Part shown: positions 46,301-54,147 of the stretch, one piece after another
Layout: every line of letters starts with the position of its first letter
How positions within the stretch are numbered: position 1 is the stretch's first letter
Assembly: GCA_036262055.1 (NCBI GenBank)
Contig: DATAJP010000003.1
Location: forward strand, 496,001-560,000
Direction: 5' to 3'
DNA length: 64,000 bases
Source of the DNA: Ignavibacteria bacterium
GTDB lineage: Bacteria > Bacteroidota > Ignavibacteria > Tepidaquicellales > Tepidaquicellaceae
Notes under the pieces: model-generated
What the model was told of the DNA's origin: nothing
The model's database searches: none
What the model saw: the letters and a program-made list of their open reading frames with translations, nothing else
Made by a program: the position numbers and the translations under genes

Positions 46301-47076
46301 TCAATTTTATTTGCTCTCGCACGGTTTATAATATCATTATATGCATCGAAGAACTCGCTGAAATTCATTGTATCGGCTTTTTTAATATTCGGCACAATCA
46401 GTGAACGCGTTCCATCTTTCTTTTCTAAATCAATCGCCAACCCAAGATTCACATGCTCTTTCTTAATCAGCATCGGCTCACCGTCAATAATCGTAAAGGC
46501 ATTATTCATCACAGGAACACTCTTAATCGCTTTAATAATCGCCCACCCGATTATGTGCGTAAAAGAAATTTTCCCTCTCTGAACTCTTTTAAGATGCTGG
46601 TTGATTATAATTCTGTTTTCTTCAAGAAGCTTAACAGGAATTGCTCTGAACGTAGTCGCAGTCGGAATCGTCAAGCTCGTAGTCATATTCTCGATAACTC
46701 TCGCGCCTGCTCCTCTTATAACAACCGCCTCCTCATCTTCCATCGGCTTCGGCATCACAACATTTGGAGCTTGAATATTTTTTCCTGTATCCCTATTCGA
46801 TGAAGTAACCTTCGATGCTTCTCTTTTTATAGAAGTTTTTGCGGATGTTTCACCATGACCATTTGTTCCATTAGAACCATTTGCTCCACTGCCATTATTA
46901 TATCCAAGCTCATTCAAATCACTTACTTCAAACGCTTTGAAATAATCCTGCCATTTCTTATTCACAGACGACGGGTCTTTCTTATATTCCGAAAACAAAT
47001 CCAGAACATACCACGTATTCACTCCGAATTCAGAAATCTTTTCTCTTTGCTCTTCCGTTAAATCCTCAAGTCTCAT
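43354..47076 (-). CDS. kgd: fused 2-oxoglutarate dehydrogenase E1 / succinyltransferase E2 (Kgd type)
   Basis: A 1240-residue protein with the plan of mycobacterial Kgd. An N-terminal E1-interaction segment (about 10-50, with FSEYKKDPSSVNKKWQDYF) is joined by a Gly/Asn/Thr-rich linker (about 60-77) to an E2 catalytic domain (about 120-345) with TSTYDHRIIQGAESG. No lipoyl domain is present. The E1 part follows: DEVMFGMAHRGRLNVL, HGDGAFAGQGIVAETLNLS, and FGYRRLGHNETDEP with TPP-binding residues, then the pyrimidine and C-domains. It oxidises 2-oxoglutarate to succinyl-CoA with an E3 encoded elsewhere. Adjacent paa genes yield succinyl-CoA too, which makes the neighbourhood metabolically coherent. 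Confidence 0.93.
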   Translation of the reverse strand: MRLEDLTEEQREKISEFGVNTWYVLDLFSEYKKDPSSVNKKWQDYFKAFEVSDLNELGYNNGSGANGSNGTNGHGETSAKTSIKREASKVTSSNRDTGKNIQAPNVVMPKPMEDEEAVVIRGAGARVIENMTTSLTIPTATTFRAIPVKLLEENRIIINQHLKRVQRGKISFTHIIGWAIIKAIKSVPVMNNAFTIIDGEPMLIKKEHVNLGLAIDLEKKDGTRSLIVPNIKKADTMNFSEFFDAYNDIINRARANKIEVADFQGTTISLTNPGTIGTMASNPRLMLGQGAIIATGAIEYPAEFQAATEDVISSLGISKVMNMTSTYDHRIIQGAESGMFLKRIHELLLGNENFYEEIFRDLQIPVLPVHWQKDKPASDGIENLNEIEKQAHAIQMINMFRVRGHLLAQLDPLTDVVHSHPELDSSFYGFTIWDYDRKFITDGLAGLRTATLREILDILYKTYCDRIGVEFRHIQDPEEKQWLQDIMEPVRNTPKFSNELKKHILFKLMQSEYFEKYIDKRYLGHKRFSLEGSETIIALLDYLLTIAADDDVDEVMFGMAHRGRLNVLANIIGKSMEAIFSEFEGKYANPNPQGSGDVKYHLGATGEYQTFHGESIKVGIASNPSHLEFVNPVVEGIVRAKQTKLDDNARKKVIPVLLHGDGAFAGQGIVAETLNLSQLRGYSTGGTIHIIINNQIGFTTAPVDARSTVYATDVAKMVQAPIFHVNGDDPEATVWVTDIAFKYRQKYKKDVVIDVFGYRRLGHNETDEPAYTQPLMYKAIKAHPSVLEIYKKRLLEEKVITEDDYKKMEKDVVSHLDTHYEKAHKKEDELTVDAPLVMSDDEIEAIKNKISTKVSAEELNAVVETITEMPDKFTLHPKLKKFIDTRKDFLTNDKVLVDWAFAEALAFGTLINEGVSIRLSGQDSARGTFSQRHMVLTDVNTGDEIVLHENLKPGVKVEALDSLLSEQAVLGFEYGYSTADPTTLVMWEAQFGDFANGAQVIIDNFIASSYSKWHLPSDIVLLLPHGQEGQGPEHSSARLERFLELCANDNMFVCNPTTSAQYFHLLRRQAKDKVRKPLIIMTPKSLLREKMASSMKNEFVNEKFHRVLFDTELAADGKGKDVRKIILTSGKVYYDLLKYRTEQKITDVAIVRLEQYYPYPSEILQEEVFNVYRKAKVVAWVQEEPENFGALRFLALRLMKDIRKDQKLELIARKESSSPAPGSKKRFDETQLKIMQDVFA

Positions 47077-47107
47077 ATATTTTTATAAACTTAAATTTTC
47101 TTTTTAC

Positions 47108-47237
47108 TCAACGCTGATTACCGCTGAAATTTATGATTTACAGCTTTAAAAGTGTCATTCTGAGCGCAGCGAAGGGGCACCCTTTGGGTCATCTCATTCT
47201 TTAGAATCATAATCAATCATAAAAATCAGCGTTGAAA
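47108..47237. repeat. CAGCGTTGA-type dispersed repeat, copy b
   Basis: Ends are TCAACGCTGATTACCGCTGA and AAAATCAGCGTTGAAAA. The middle holds a TGTCATTCTGAGCGCAGCG repeat (about 47152). It fills the kgd-paaD gap. Confidence 0.7.
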
Positions 47238-47240
47238 ATC

Positions 47241-47783
47241 TTACACCGGCTTAAACTGCTCAAACGCCTGATGACAATTATTACAATAATGTATCGCTCT
47301 GCAAAGTGTCGGACCGAACGGAGTCTGCAATTTTGTATTCTCCGATTCGCAAAAAGGACACTTCACCTTATTAAAAATATCAATCTGAAAAACTCCGTTA
47401 TGATTTGGAGGCGGAGCAAAACCCGACTCCTTCAAAATCTGCTTTCCCCGTTCCGTAATCATATTCGAATTCCAGCTCTTATCAAAACTCACATTCACCT
47501 CAACATTATCAACCGGCAATTCCGACACCGCATTCTTAATATCCTTCTGCATCACATCAAGCGCTGGACATCCCGCAAACGTCGGCGTCATCGTAATTTT
47601 TACATCATTCTCTTTTATATCGATATCCGTAATCACCCCAAGCTCAACAACCGACAGCTTCGGTATCTCCGGATCTTTCACCTCTTCCAACTTCTCTAAT
47701 ATTTCCTCTTTCGTAATCAAATTTTTTACTTCTAACTTCCTTTTTTGCCTTTTTACTTTTGCCTTTTCAATGGACACTACCAC
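47241..47783 (-). CDS. paaD: PaaD, iron-sulfur/zinc assembly factor of phenylacetyl-CoA epoxidase
   Basis: 180 residues if started at the GTG at 47783, which overlaps paaC by seven bases. The MIP18/DUF59 domain is ILEKLEEVKDPEIPKLSVVELGVI, then TPTFAGCPALDVMQ. A C-terminal four-cysteine zinc ribbon is C-P-F-C and C-N-N-C (CPFCESE, YCNNCH). Residues 1-22 (KAKVKRQKRKLE in the middle) are encoded by a dispersed GGCAAAAGTAAAAAGG repeat. A TTG at about codon 21 is an alternative start that would drop the repeat-coded part. PaaD helps mature the PaaABC oxygenase. Confidence 0.88.
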   Translation of the reverse strand: MVVSIEKAKVKRQKRKLEVKNLITKEEILEKLEEVKDPEIPKLSVVELGVITDIDIKENDVKITMTPTFAGCPALDVMQKDIKNAVSELPVDNVEVNVSFDKSWNSNMITERGKQILKESGFAPPPNHNGVFQIDIFNKVKCPFCESENTKLQTPFGPTLCRAIHYCNNCHQAFEQFKPV

Positions 47784-48541
47784 TCCGCACTCGGGTCAAT
47801 TCCATATACTTCCGTCATTTCATCTACAAGCGGCTTCAAATATTCAGTATGAAACCCTCTTCTTCCTCCATAAGCAGGAGTTAAACTCGCAAAAGAAGGT
47901 ATCTTCAAATTCGCCTGTTTCAAAATCGGCTCAATCGCTTCAAGCCAAAGCTTCTGCAATTTTTTCTCTCCTTCAAAATCTCCACTCTCTATAATAACAC
48001 TTTCATATTCCGACTCTTCAAAAATTCCCAACGCAAGCGGCATGCATTCATTCAATGCCGACTGCAATCTCAAGTTGCTTTCTTCATTCGCATTGCCAAG
48101 CTGAACAATCCACGTATCAGCATGCATCAAATGATATCTCAATTCGCCTCTGAACTTCCTCGCCGCATTCGCAAGCGGTTCGTACTTTGAGTTCGCAAGC
48201 ATGTTATATCTGATAGCTTCTGCATGGTCAAACAAAAACTGCCGCATCAAACTAAAATCATATTCGCCAATAGGATACTCAACCAGATGACAGCATTTAT
48301 ATTCATTTTCTTTTCTCGTGAATGCAAGCGTATCCGCATCTGCTTCGCCAAGCTCATTCAAAATATTATAAAGCGTCTGCGCATGACCAAGCTTATCCTG
48401 CGCCATCGAAGAAAACGCAATATCTTCCTCCAATATCGGACCAAGCCCCGTCCATTCCGAATTACGATGCCCCAATATCAGCTCATCATCAGCCATCTTA
48501 AACAACAAATCTTTCAAACCCAATTTTTCCGTCTCGTTCAT
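47777..48541 (-). CDS. paaC: PaaC, structural subunit of phenylacetyl-CoA epoxidase
   Basis: A 254-residue ferritin-like protein. LGHRNSEWTGLGPILEEDIAFSSMAQDKLGHA, with the degenerate iron-ligand pattern of PaaC, and YHLMHADTWIVQLG fit the subunit. It pairs with PaaA to form the epoxidase core and does not bind the di-iron site itself. Operon order paaA-B-C-D is conserved; paaD overlaps its end. Confidence 0.92.
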   Translation of the reverse strand: MNETEKLGLKDLLFKMADDELILGHRNSEWTGLGPILEEDIAFSSMAQDKLGHAQTLYNILNELGEADADTLAFTRKENEYKCCHLVEYPIGEYDFSLMRQFLFDHAEAIRYNMLANSKYEPLANAARKFRGELRYHLMHADTWIVQLGNANEESNLRLQSALNECMPLALGIFEESEYESVIIESGDFEGEKKLQKLWLEAIEPILKQANLKIPSFASLTPAYGGRRGFHTEYLKPLVDEMTEVYGIDPSAEW

Positions 48542-48587
48542 ATTTTTTTACCCACTAATTTCACAAATTTTCACAAACTTTTTCAAC

Positions 48588-48718
48588 ACAGATTACGCTG
48601 AAATTTATGATTTATGAAAGACAATTTTTAATTTCAATTAAATCAGCGTTCATCATAATTCTATCATATAAATCAGTGTTGAATTTCATTTTTGCCTTTT
48701 GCCTTTTTACTTTTGCCC
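48588..48718. repeat. CAGCGTTGA repeat copy c and GGCAAAAG repeat at paaB-paaC
   Basis: CAACACAGATTACGCTGAAA opens it and AAATCAGTGTTGAATTTC closes it (48588-48684). A TTTTTGCCTTTTGCCTTTTT stretch follows (48689-48718) and overlaps the paaB 3' end, supplying its last residues and stop. Confidence 0.65.
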
Positions 48719-49081
48719 CTTCTTGTACTTATTTATCCTCTCCATAACCTTATATCCGCCCGCCTCACGATAAATCTTCTCCTGATTTCTCTCAAACATC
48801 TCTTCCTCATCATCAATCCCTGTAAAAATATCCGTCGTCTTCACAACCCAGAGTCCCGTGCATTTATTTCTTCTGCCGAACTGCTCCTTTGCCAACACCC
48901 ACGCCATATCATTATTAGGCGCATGAAGCGAGCCAACGTGAACATACTTATCGCCGCGCTTTTCCTGCGTAAACACTTCATACGTCTGCCAGTGGTCATG
49001 CGCATCAAGCGTATTCACCGCATTCTTTTCTGCTTCTATGTTCGCTCTTGTTATTCTCGGGTCGAGAGATTTTATCGCCAT
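48707..49081 (-). CDS. paaB: PaaB, subunit of phenylacetyl-CoA epoxidase
   Basis: A 124-residue protein with the PaaB hallmarks WQTYEVFTQEKRGDKYVHVG and SLHAPNNDMAWVLAKEQFGRR, then LWVVKTTDI. PaaB bridges PaaAC dimers in the multicomponent oxygenase. It lies between paaA and paaC, with repeats in both gaps. The last three codons and stop come from a dispersed repeat. Confidence 0.93.
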   Translation of the reverse strand: MAIKSLDPRITRANIEAEKNAVNTLDAHDHWQTYEVFTQEKRGDKYVHVGSLHAPNNDMAWVLAKEQFGRRNKCTGLWVVKTTDIFTGIDDEEEMFERNQEKIYREAGGYKVMERINKYKKGQK

Positions 49082-49396
49082 TTACTTTTCTTTTTACCCA
49101 CTTATTCTTCAACGCAGATAACCGCTGAATTTATGTTTTTTAAAAAATTTAATAAAAAATCTTTTTCAGCGTTTATCGTAAATAAATCATAAATTATCAG
49201 CGTTAAAAACTTGAACGTTGAAATACTTTTCTCAAAACAAAAAGCCCGCAACTTCAAGCAGGCTTATATCTGTCAAAAATGTTTTTACAATATTCTGTTT
49301 TTGCTTTTTTACTTTTGCCTTTTCACTCATTCACAATTCACACTTCACACTTCACACTTCACACTTCACCACTTCACCACTTCACCACTTCACCAC
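49082..49396. repeat. paaA-paaB gap: CAGCGTTGA repeat copy d, GGCAAAAG repeat, tandem repeat
   Basis: Copy d spans 49108-49206 (CAACGCAGATAACCGCTGAA to TTATCAGCGTTAAAAAC). A TTTTTTACTTTTGCCTTTTC element follows at about 49303-49322. A tandem repeat occupies 49331-49396, as listed separately. No coding region was recognised. Confidence 0.7.
49331..49396 (-). repeat. tandem GTGTGAA / GTGGTGAA microsatellite after paaA
   Basis: On the minus strand, directly after the paaA stop, come about four GTGGTGAA units (8 bases) and then about four GTGTGAA units (7 bases), ending in the degenerate GTGAATTGTGAATGAGTGAA. A low-complexity array of this kind can slip and change length. Confidence 0.75.
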
Positions 49397-50425
49397 TTAG
49401 CTAAGCGGCACCGCATACACTTCCCTCTTGTTCATCAACGCCTCTCTCACCCATTTACCCTTATCCTCCGCCATCTTTCTCACCGCAAGCCGCTCTGCAT
49501 TACATGGACCATCACCATTGATGACGCGCTTAAACTCATCCCAGTCCGGCTCCGTATATTCCCACTTACCCGTCTCTTCATTTTTTTTCAGCGCCTCATC
49601 GGGAATCGTCAATCCCAGATCCCAGATTTTCGGCACGTACATATCCAGAAACTTCTGCCTCATGTCATCATTGCTCGCCATTTTCAATTTCCACTTCATC
49701 ATTGTTTCCGTATGAACAGAAATTTTATCCGACGGACCAAAGAAATGCATTATCGGAGTCCACCATCTGTTCAGCGCTTCCTGAACCATCTCTCTCTGCT
49801 TAGGCGTACCCGTCGCAAGAAACACAACATTGTCATGCCCGTATTTCAGATGAAAAGACTCTTCCTGGCAAATTCTCTCAAGCGCTCTGCAATAAGGACC
49901 ATATGAACCCTTCGAGTTCGCAACCTGATTTATTATCGCGCCCGCATCAATCAGCCACGCAATCACCGCAGTATCAGCCCACGTCACCGCAGGATAATTA
50001 AACACATTCGAGTACTTCGACTTCCCGCTGATCAAATCATTTATCATCTGCTCTCTCGGCTTGCCCAAAGTCTCCACCGCGCTGTAAAGCAGCTGCGCAT
50101 GACCAACTTCATCCTGAACCTTAGCCATCAAAGCAAGCTTCCTTCTGAAACCCGGCGCTCTCGTAATCCACGTGCCCTCAGGCAAAGCCCCGATGATTTC
50201 ACTATGAGCATGCTGCTCAATCATTCTCGTAAGCTGCCTTCTGTATTCCGCCGGCATCCAATCCGTCGGCTCGATTTTCTCACCCGCCAAAATTCTCGCC
50301 TCAAACTCCGCAAGCTTCACCGGATCCTCATCCGCCCCCAAACCATTCGCACCAACACCACTCCCCTTACCATTTTTACCGGAATTCTTAACATCCTTTT
50401 CATCTATATAAGCATTACCATACAT
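49397..50425 (-). CDS. paaA: PaaA, catalytic subunit of phenylacetyl-CoA epoxidase
   Basis: A 342-residue di-iron oxygenase subunit. The conserved core includes [37 protein letters not shown] with the D-E-x-G-H iron ligands, [17 protein letters not shown] with the second E-x-x-H set, and [13 protein letters not shown]. It inserts oxygen into phenylacetyl-CoA. The N-terminus has a Gly/Asn/Lys-rich tail (about 12-32). It is first in the paaABCD operon. PaaE, the reductase, is not in this window. Confidence 0.95.
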   Translation of the reverse strand: MYGNAYIDEKDVKNSGKNGKGSGVGANGLGADEDPVKLAEFEARILAGEKIEPTDWMPAEYRRQLTRMIEQHAHSEIIGALPEGTWITRAPGFRRKLALMAKVQDEVGHAQLLYSAVETLGKPREQMINDLISGKSKYSNVFNYPAVTWADTAVIAWLIDAGAIINQVANSKGSYGPYCRALERICQEESFHLKYGHDNVVFLATGTPKQREMVQEALNRWWTPIMHFFGPSDKISVHTETMMKWKLKMASNDDMRQKFLDMYVPKIWDLGLTIPDEALKKNEETGKWEYTEPDWDEFKRVINGDGPCNAERLAVRKMAEDKGKWVREALMNKREVYAVPLS

Positions 50426-50608
50426 AAGATTTATCTTAGTTTATATAAATTTAAACGCTATTTTGCGTTATATGTTCGAATTATCGGTTTTTCAATCCGA
50501 AATCCTCAATCCGAAGTCCGAAATTGAAGAAATCCGAAATCAAAAATCCCACTTCCGAAATTTAGTTAATAAAGTTTTGAATAAAAATGAAGAAATTGAG
50601 GAGGAATT

Positions 50609-52315
50609 TTAGACTTTCCAAATATGCATATAAGCATACTTTGCTAAAGTTATTGAACGGTCATTAATTGTATTTTGATTCCATTCCTTTAATTTTTTTA
50701 ATTTTCGTGTCATTTTGTATTCGGAATCCTTATAATATTTAATCTTATCCTTTATACATTTATTATCCGCATTAACATTAAGTTCATTTTCAAGTAATGT
50801 AAGATTTCCAATTAAATGAACATACTCTCTAATTTGTTCTGCTGTCAAATTCCAACAACTGTCTGGGTTATCAGATAGAATATGTTCAAGAGTAAAATTA
50901 AAAAGATTAAGATTATTTTGATTATTTTCTTTTCTGTTAATTCTATCTAAAATTACAAAACACAAGCCTCTATCATCTAAAAAATTCAATTTTAAAAATG
51001 GGGCTTCGAACTCGTCATAAGTTGGCTTTTTTTCTTTGAATGTTTTTTTCAATTCTTTAAGGACTTTTGTATCAAACTCATTACCATCTTTACAATTTTG
51101 AGTTAGAATTGCAAATTTTGAATAAGTTCTTTCTATACCAGATGGATTTTTACCTGCCATTCGAAAAAGAAATGAAAAATTTTCAATTAACTTTATAGTA
51201 TTTTTTAATTGACTCTTAGATATTCTTTTTGATTTATAAGCTCTAAACATTGACAACATAAGTGGATCACATTGCTGAATACCAATTAATTTGAGTAATT
51301 TAAGAGATTCAAATATTTCATTTGAATGAATGTCTTTAGAAAAATTTTCTTTGTTAGGAGTATTTATAATTGCATAAACTTCACTTTCGGTTAATAATTC
51401 ACTAAGTAATGATTTATAATTAGTTATTTCACGCTTTATTGATTTATACAAATATTTACCAGATATAAATTTATATTTAGATAACCAATAATATCTAACG
51501 AATCTTTCAGGTTGTAATTTTAATTTCTCTAAATTTGAGATAATGGTATCCCAAGTCATTTTAGCACGATCCAATTCTCTTTCAGGTCTATATTTTTTTA
51601 ATATTAAGTTTTTCAACAAATCAGTTTGGGATAATGTTAAACCTTTAGAATTGAGAGTTTCAAAAACTTGATATGCAACTTCTTCAGAATCTACTTCAAT
51701 TGCGACTGCTAATATATTTGTGATTGTATCTCTAAGTTTTTCCAAAAAGGTATATTTTTCATCATTTTTTTTGTAAATCTTACTTTTCAAATGATTTTTT
51801 ATCCTGTCGTAAAAATATTTATATGCATTATAAATATTTTTCGCTTCTACAGATTCTAAAATATTCCTTTTTAAGTTATCATGATCTATTTTTAAAAAAT
51901 ATTTATCATAAAAATCATTTTGCGAATCAGTATGAAATACTATTCTATAATATAAATTATTCCTATCATCTTTTGCTTCAATATAATTAGTTTGTATACC
52001 TGCCTTTAAGTCATCAAATTCCAATTCATTACAAATATCTCGAATTGCTACAAATAATAATGTTATACTTATTAAACGTTGTTGACCATCAATTATTTCT
52101 AATTTTCCTGTAGTTCTCATATTTTCATTATTAAATACAAATGCACCAACATATAACGGTTCAGTTTCTTGAGATTCTATCAAATTAAAAATATCATCTA
52201 AAAAATCTATAAGTTGTTCATTTTGCCATGAAAAAGGTCTTTGAAATCTAGGAATTCTATAAGGTCCTGAATTTAATATTTGTCTAATATTATATGTATT
52301 TGGGATAATATTCAT
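50609..52315 (-). CDS. DUF262/DUF1524 protein, GmrSD-type (putative modification-dependent nuclease)
   Basis: A 568-residue protein. The N-terminal DUF262 domain has IPRFQRPFSW (21-30) and IIDGQQRLISI (75-85), the ParB-like NTPase motif with D-G-Q-Q-R. The C-terminal DUF1524 domain has LEHILSDNP (about 476-484) and LIGNLTLLENELN, with the HNH-like His. In GmrSD this pairing cleaves DNA with modified cytosines, a type IV restriction. Many uncharacterised relatives exist, so the target is unknown. It is A/T-rich even for this window, a possible sign of transfer. Confidence 0.8.
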   Translation of the reverse strand: MNIIPNTYNIRQILNSGPYRIPRFQRPFSWQNEQLIDFLDDIFNLIESQETEPLYVGAFVFNNENMRTTGKLEIIDGQQRLISITLLFVAIRDICNELEFDDLKAGIQTNYIEAKDDRNNLYYRIVFHTDSQNDFYDKYFLKIDHDNLKRNILESVEAKNIYNAYKYFYDRIKNHLKSKIYKKNDEKYTFLEKLRDTITNILAVAIEVDSEEVAYQVFETLNSKGLTLSQTDLLKNLILKKYRPERELDRAKMTWDTIISNLEKLKLQPERFVRYYWLSKYKFISGKYLYKSIKREITNYKSLLSELLTESEVYAIINTPNKENFSKDIHSNEIFESLKLLKLIGIQQCDPLMLSMFRAYKSKRISKSQLKNTIKLIENFSFLFRMAGKNPSGIERTYSKFAILTQNCKDGNEFDTKVLKELKKTFKEKKPTYDEFEAPFLKLNFLDDRGLCFVILDRINRKENNQNNLNLFNFTLEHILSDNPDSCWNLTAEQIREYVHLIGNLTLLENELNVNADNKCIKDKIKYYKDSEYKMTRKLKKLKEWNQNTINDRSITLAKYAYMHIWKV

Positions 52316-52610
52316 ATGGATTAGTTTATTTCGGTCTTAATTCATTAATTTACCAATTTTCTTTCAAACCCTCAATCCCCCGTCACTTTCCTCATCCTAA
52401 CCCCATTTCCCCTGAAATTCAATCCAACAATCCCGAAATTATAATGTTTTATTTCATGCCCTCCATTCTACTTTAGAATGAATAGAATAAATTTTTTCAA
52501 AAAACTTTAATTACAAATCACAACTCAAACATTTCACAAAAAATAGAATAAAAATAGAATGAAACAGCTTTACAAACTTTATAAACTTTCAAACTTGACA
52601 AACTAAGCTC
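52316..52610. other. about 295 bases without a gene
   Basis: A/T-rich DNA with AGAATGAATAGAATAAA phrases near 52,473-52,495, and short units TTTACAAAC, TTTATAAAC and TTTCAAAC at 52,566-52,590, complementary to the tandem repeat at 16,951. No coding signal. Confidence 0.55.
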
Positions 52611-52817
52611 ATGCCATTTGAAAAAGGAAAACCAAAAACAGGAGGACGTAAAAAAGGAACTCCCAACAAACTCACACAAGAAACTCAAAAGTCAATCGAA
52701 ATAATATTTTCCTCATTTAATAATTACTTCGAAAATCATTTAGACTTGTTCACTTGGCGTGAAAAACGCGATACTTGGAAGTTCCTCCTCCCCTACATTC
52801 TCAAAAAACCAAAATAA
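52611..52817 (+). CDS. small basic protein with G-R-K-K-G-T-P-N-K motif
   Basis: A 68-residue protein. Residues 4-22 (EKGKPKTGGRKKGTPNKLT) are an AT-hook-like, lysine-rich segment seen at the start of phage terminase small subunits and many short Bacteroidota proteins. The C-terminal part (FTWREKRDTWKFLLPYILKKPK) is aromatic and basic. It probably binds nucleic acid. No other phage gene is near, so it may be a remnant or a stand-alone protein. Confidence 0.55.
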   Translation: MPFEKGKPKTGGRKKGTPNKLTQETQKSIEIIFSSFNNYFENHLDLFTWREKRDTWKFLLPYILKKPK

Positions 52818-52960
52818 CAACACGAGAAATTACTTACAGTCACTTTATGAACTTTACAAACTTTTGCCATAGGCATCCCTTTGGGAATGAACTTTCAAAC
52901 TCTTTATGCACAATTCCGTCGCTCGTATTACTACCTAAAATTCATCAGTTATTCCGCTGA

Positions 52961-52991
52961 TTGTTTAAATGCCTTATATATATTATATTTG
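52961..52991 (+). promoter_or_regulatory. candidate promoter of the NarL-type regulator
   Basis: TTGTTT at 52961 and TATATT at 52984 are separated by 17 bases. TATATTTG also fits the TAnnTTTG -7 element used by Bacteroidota sigma factors. It lies 20 bases before the TTG start. This is a by-eye match only. Confidence 0.35.
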
Positions 52992-53011
52992 CATAGCTCA
53001 TTTACTTAAAC

Positions 53012-53677
53012 TTGGAGAAAAAGAAACGTAGTAAAATAAAGGTCTTCATTGCCGATGACCAGCCCATTGTCCGTGCCGGTTTAAAAACCGAACTCGAAAA
53101 AACTCAAAAAATCGAGTGCATTGGTGAAGCATCTAACGGAAAAGAAGCCGTTGAGAAACTCTCGGAAATGAAATGCGACATAATCTTTATGGATGTCGAC
53201 ATGCCTGAAATGAACGGCTTAAAAGCGGCACAGCTGCTCCTTCAAAAAAATCCGGATGCCAAAATCATTGCTTTGCATGAAAATGAAAAATACGTTCTCG
53301 ACTTCCTCTGCATGGGAGCTATGGGTTATCTTCTCAAAGATGTTGCTCCGGGTGAGCTTATAAAAGCAGTTAAATGCGTTGCAGATAATAGTCCCTATTT
53401 AAGCATCAAGCTTGATAAAACCCTTCTGAAACACCACAGAGATGATTTGCGAAAATCAAGAGCTACCCAGTCGGTTAATAATTTAACCAAACGTGAAACC
53501 CAGATTCTTACAATGCTTGCAAACGGCTTCAGCAATAAAGAAGTAGCTTTTAATTTTAAGCTCAGCGTCCGAACCGTTGAGAGCCACCGCAACAATATTA
53601 TGAAAAAGCTCAATATTAAAACAGTTTCAGGGCTTACCAAATACGCCATCTCCAAAGGCATCATAAACGCCGATTAA
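53012..53677 (+). CDS. NarL/FixJ-family response regulator
   Basis: A 221-residue regulator, apparently starting at TTG, since no ATG lies before the receiver domain. The receiver domain (about 10-125) has Asp15/Asp16, the phosphorylation site Asp61 in FMDVDMPEMNG and Lys109 in YLLKDV. A LuxR-type helix-turn-helix follows (about 155-215): TKRETQILTMLANGFSNKEV and LSVRTVESHRNNIMKKL. It is a DNA-binding transcription factor. No histidine kinase is adjacent, so it is unpaired here. Confidence 0.9.
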   Translation: MEKKKRSKIKVFIADDQPIVRAGLKTELEKTQKIECIGEASNGKEAVEKLSEMKCDIIFMDVDMPEMNGLKAAQLLLQKNPDAKIIALHENEKYVLDFLCMGAMGYLLKDVAPGELIKAVKCVADNSPYLSIKLDKTLLKHHRDDLRKSRATQSVNNLTKRETQILTMLANGFSNKEVAFNFKLSVRTVESHRNNIMKKLNIKTVSGLTKYAISKGIINAD

Positions 53678-53793
53678 TGTGCACATTAGCATGGTATAGC
53701 AGGCACGGTATTTATACCTAAGAATCTAAGTAATTGACCTTATTTTTATTAGCATTAATAATCATTATATTTATCAACAATTAAAATGCTAAG

Positions 53794-54030
53794 ATGAAAT
53801 ATTACGGACCATTTTACAAGGGGGTAAACATAGGAACAGACGGCGGTGAGATATGGCACTGGCATAAGGATTGCCCTGATTTTCCGAATGTAAAAAATCC
53901 GGAAACGATGATAAGCAGTTCGATTCCGAATAAGGAAACGCTTTGTAAAAAATGTCTTCAGCTTGACGTGAACAATTCCTCGCCGTTTTCTTATCGCGAT
54001 TCATCAAAAGATAACAGCACTCCTGCTTAA
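53794..54030 (+). CDS. small protein with possible zinc-binding site
   Basis: A 78-residue protein. WHWHKDCPDFP (about 21-31) and LCKKC (about 50-54) together offer two His and three Cys, which looks like a small zinc ribbon. The tail is Ser/Asp/Asn-rich. TTGACC at 53734 and TAATAA at 53756 form a plausible promoter with 16-base spacing. No family is recognised. Confidence 0.55.
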   Translation: MKYYGPFYKGVNIGTDGGEIWHWHKDCPDFPNVKNPETMISSSIPNKETLCKKCLQLDVNNSSPFSYRDSSKDNSTPA

Positions 54031-54147
54031 TCTTTTGTTCCTACTCCATTACTGAAGCCAAATAATCGCCGCACTCACTATTGTTTTATATGTTTTAAAA
54101 TAATTATAATATGTTAATATTTGAGTATTGAAACATAAACCGTTCAA

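Noticed and set aside
47232-47699. A 155-codon plus-strand frame opposite paaD
   Set aside because: Arg/His/Leu-rich antisense shadow; paaD has the MIP18 domain and zinc ribbon.
49211-49906. A 231-codon plus-strand frame spanning the tandem repeat and paaA
   Set aside because: Its first part translates a microsatellite and the rest is antisense to paaA.
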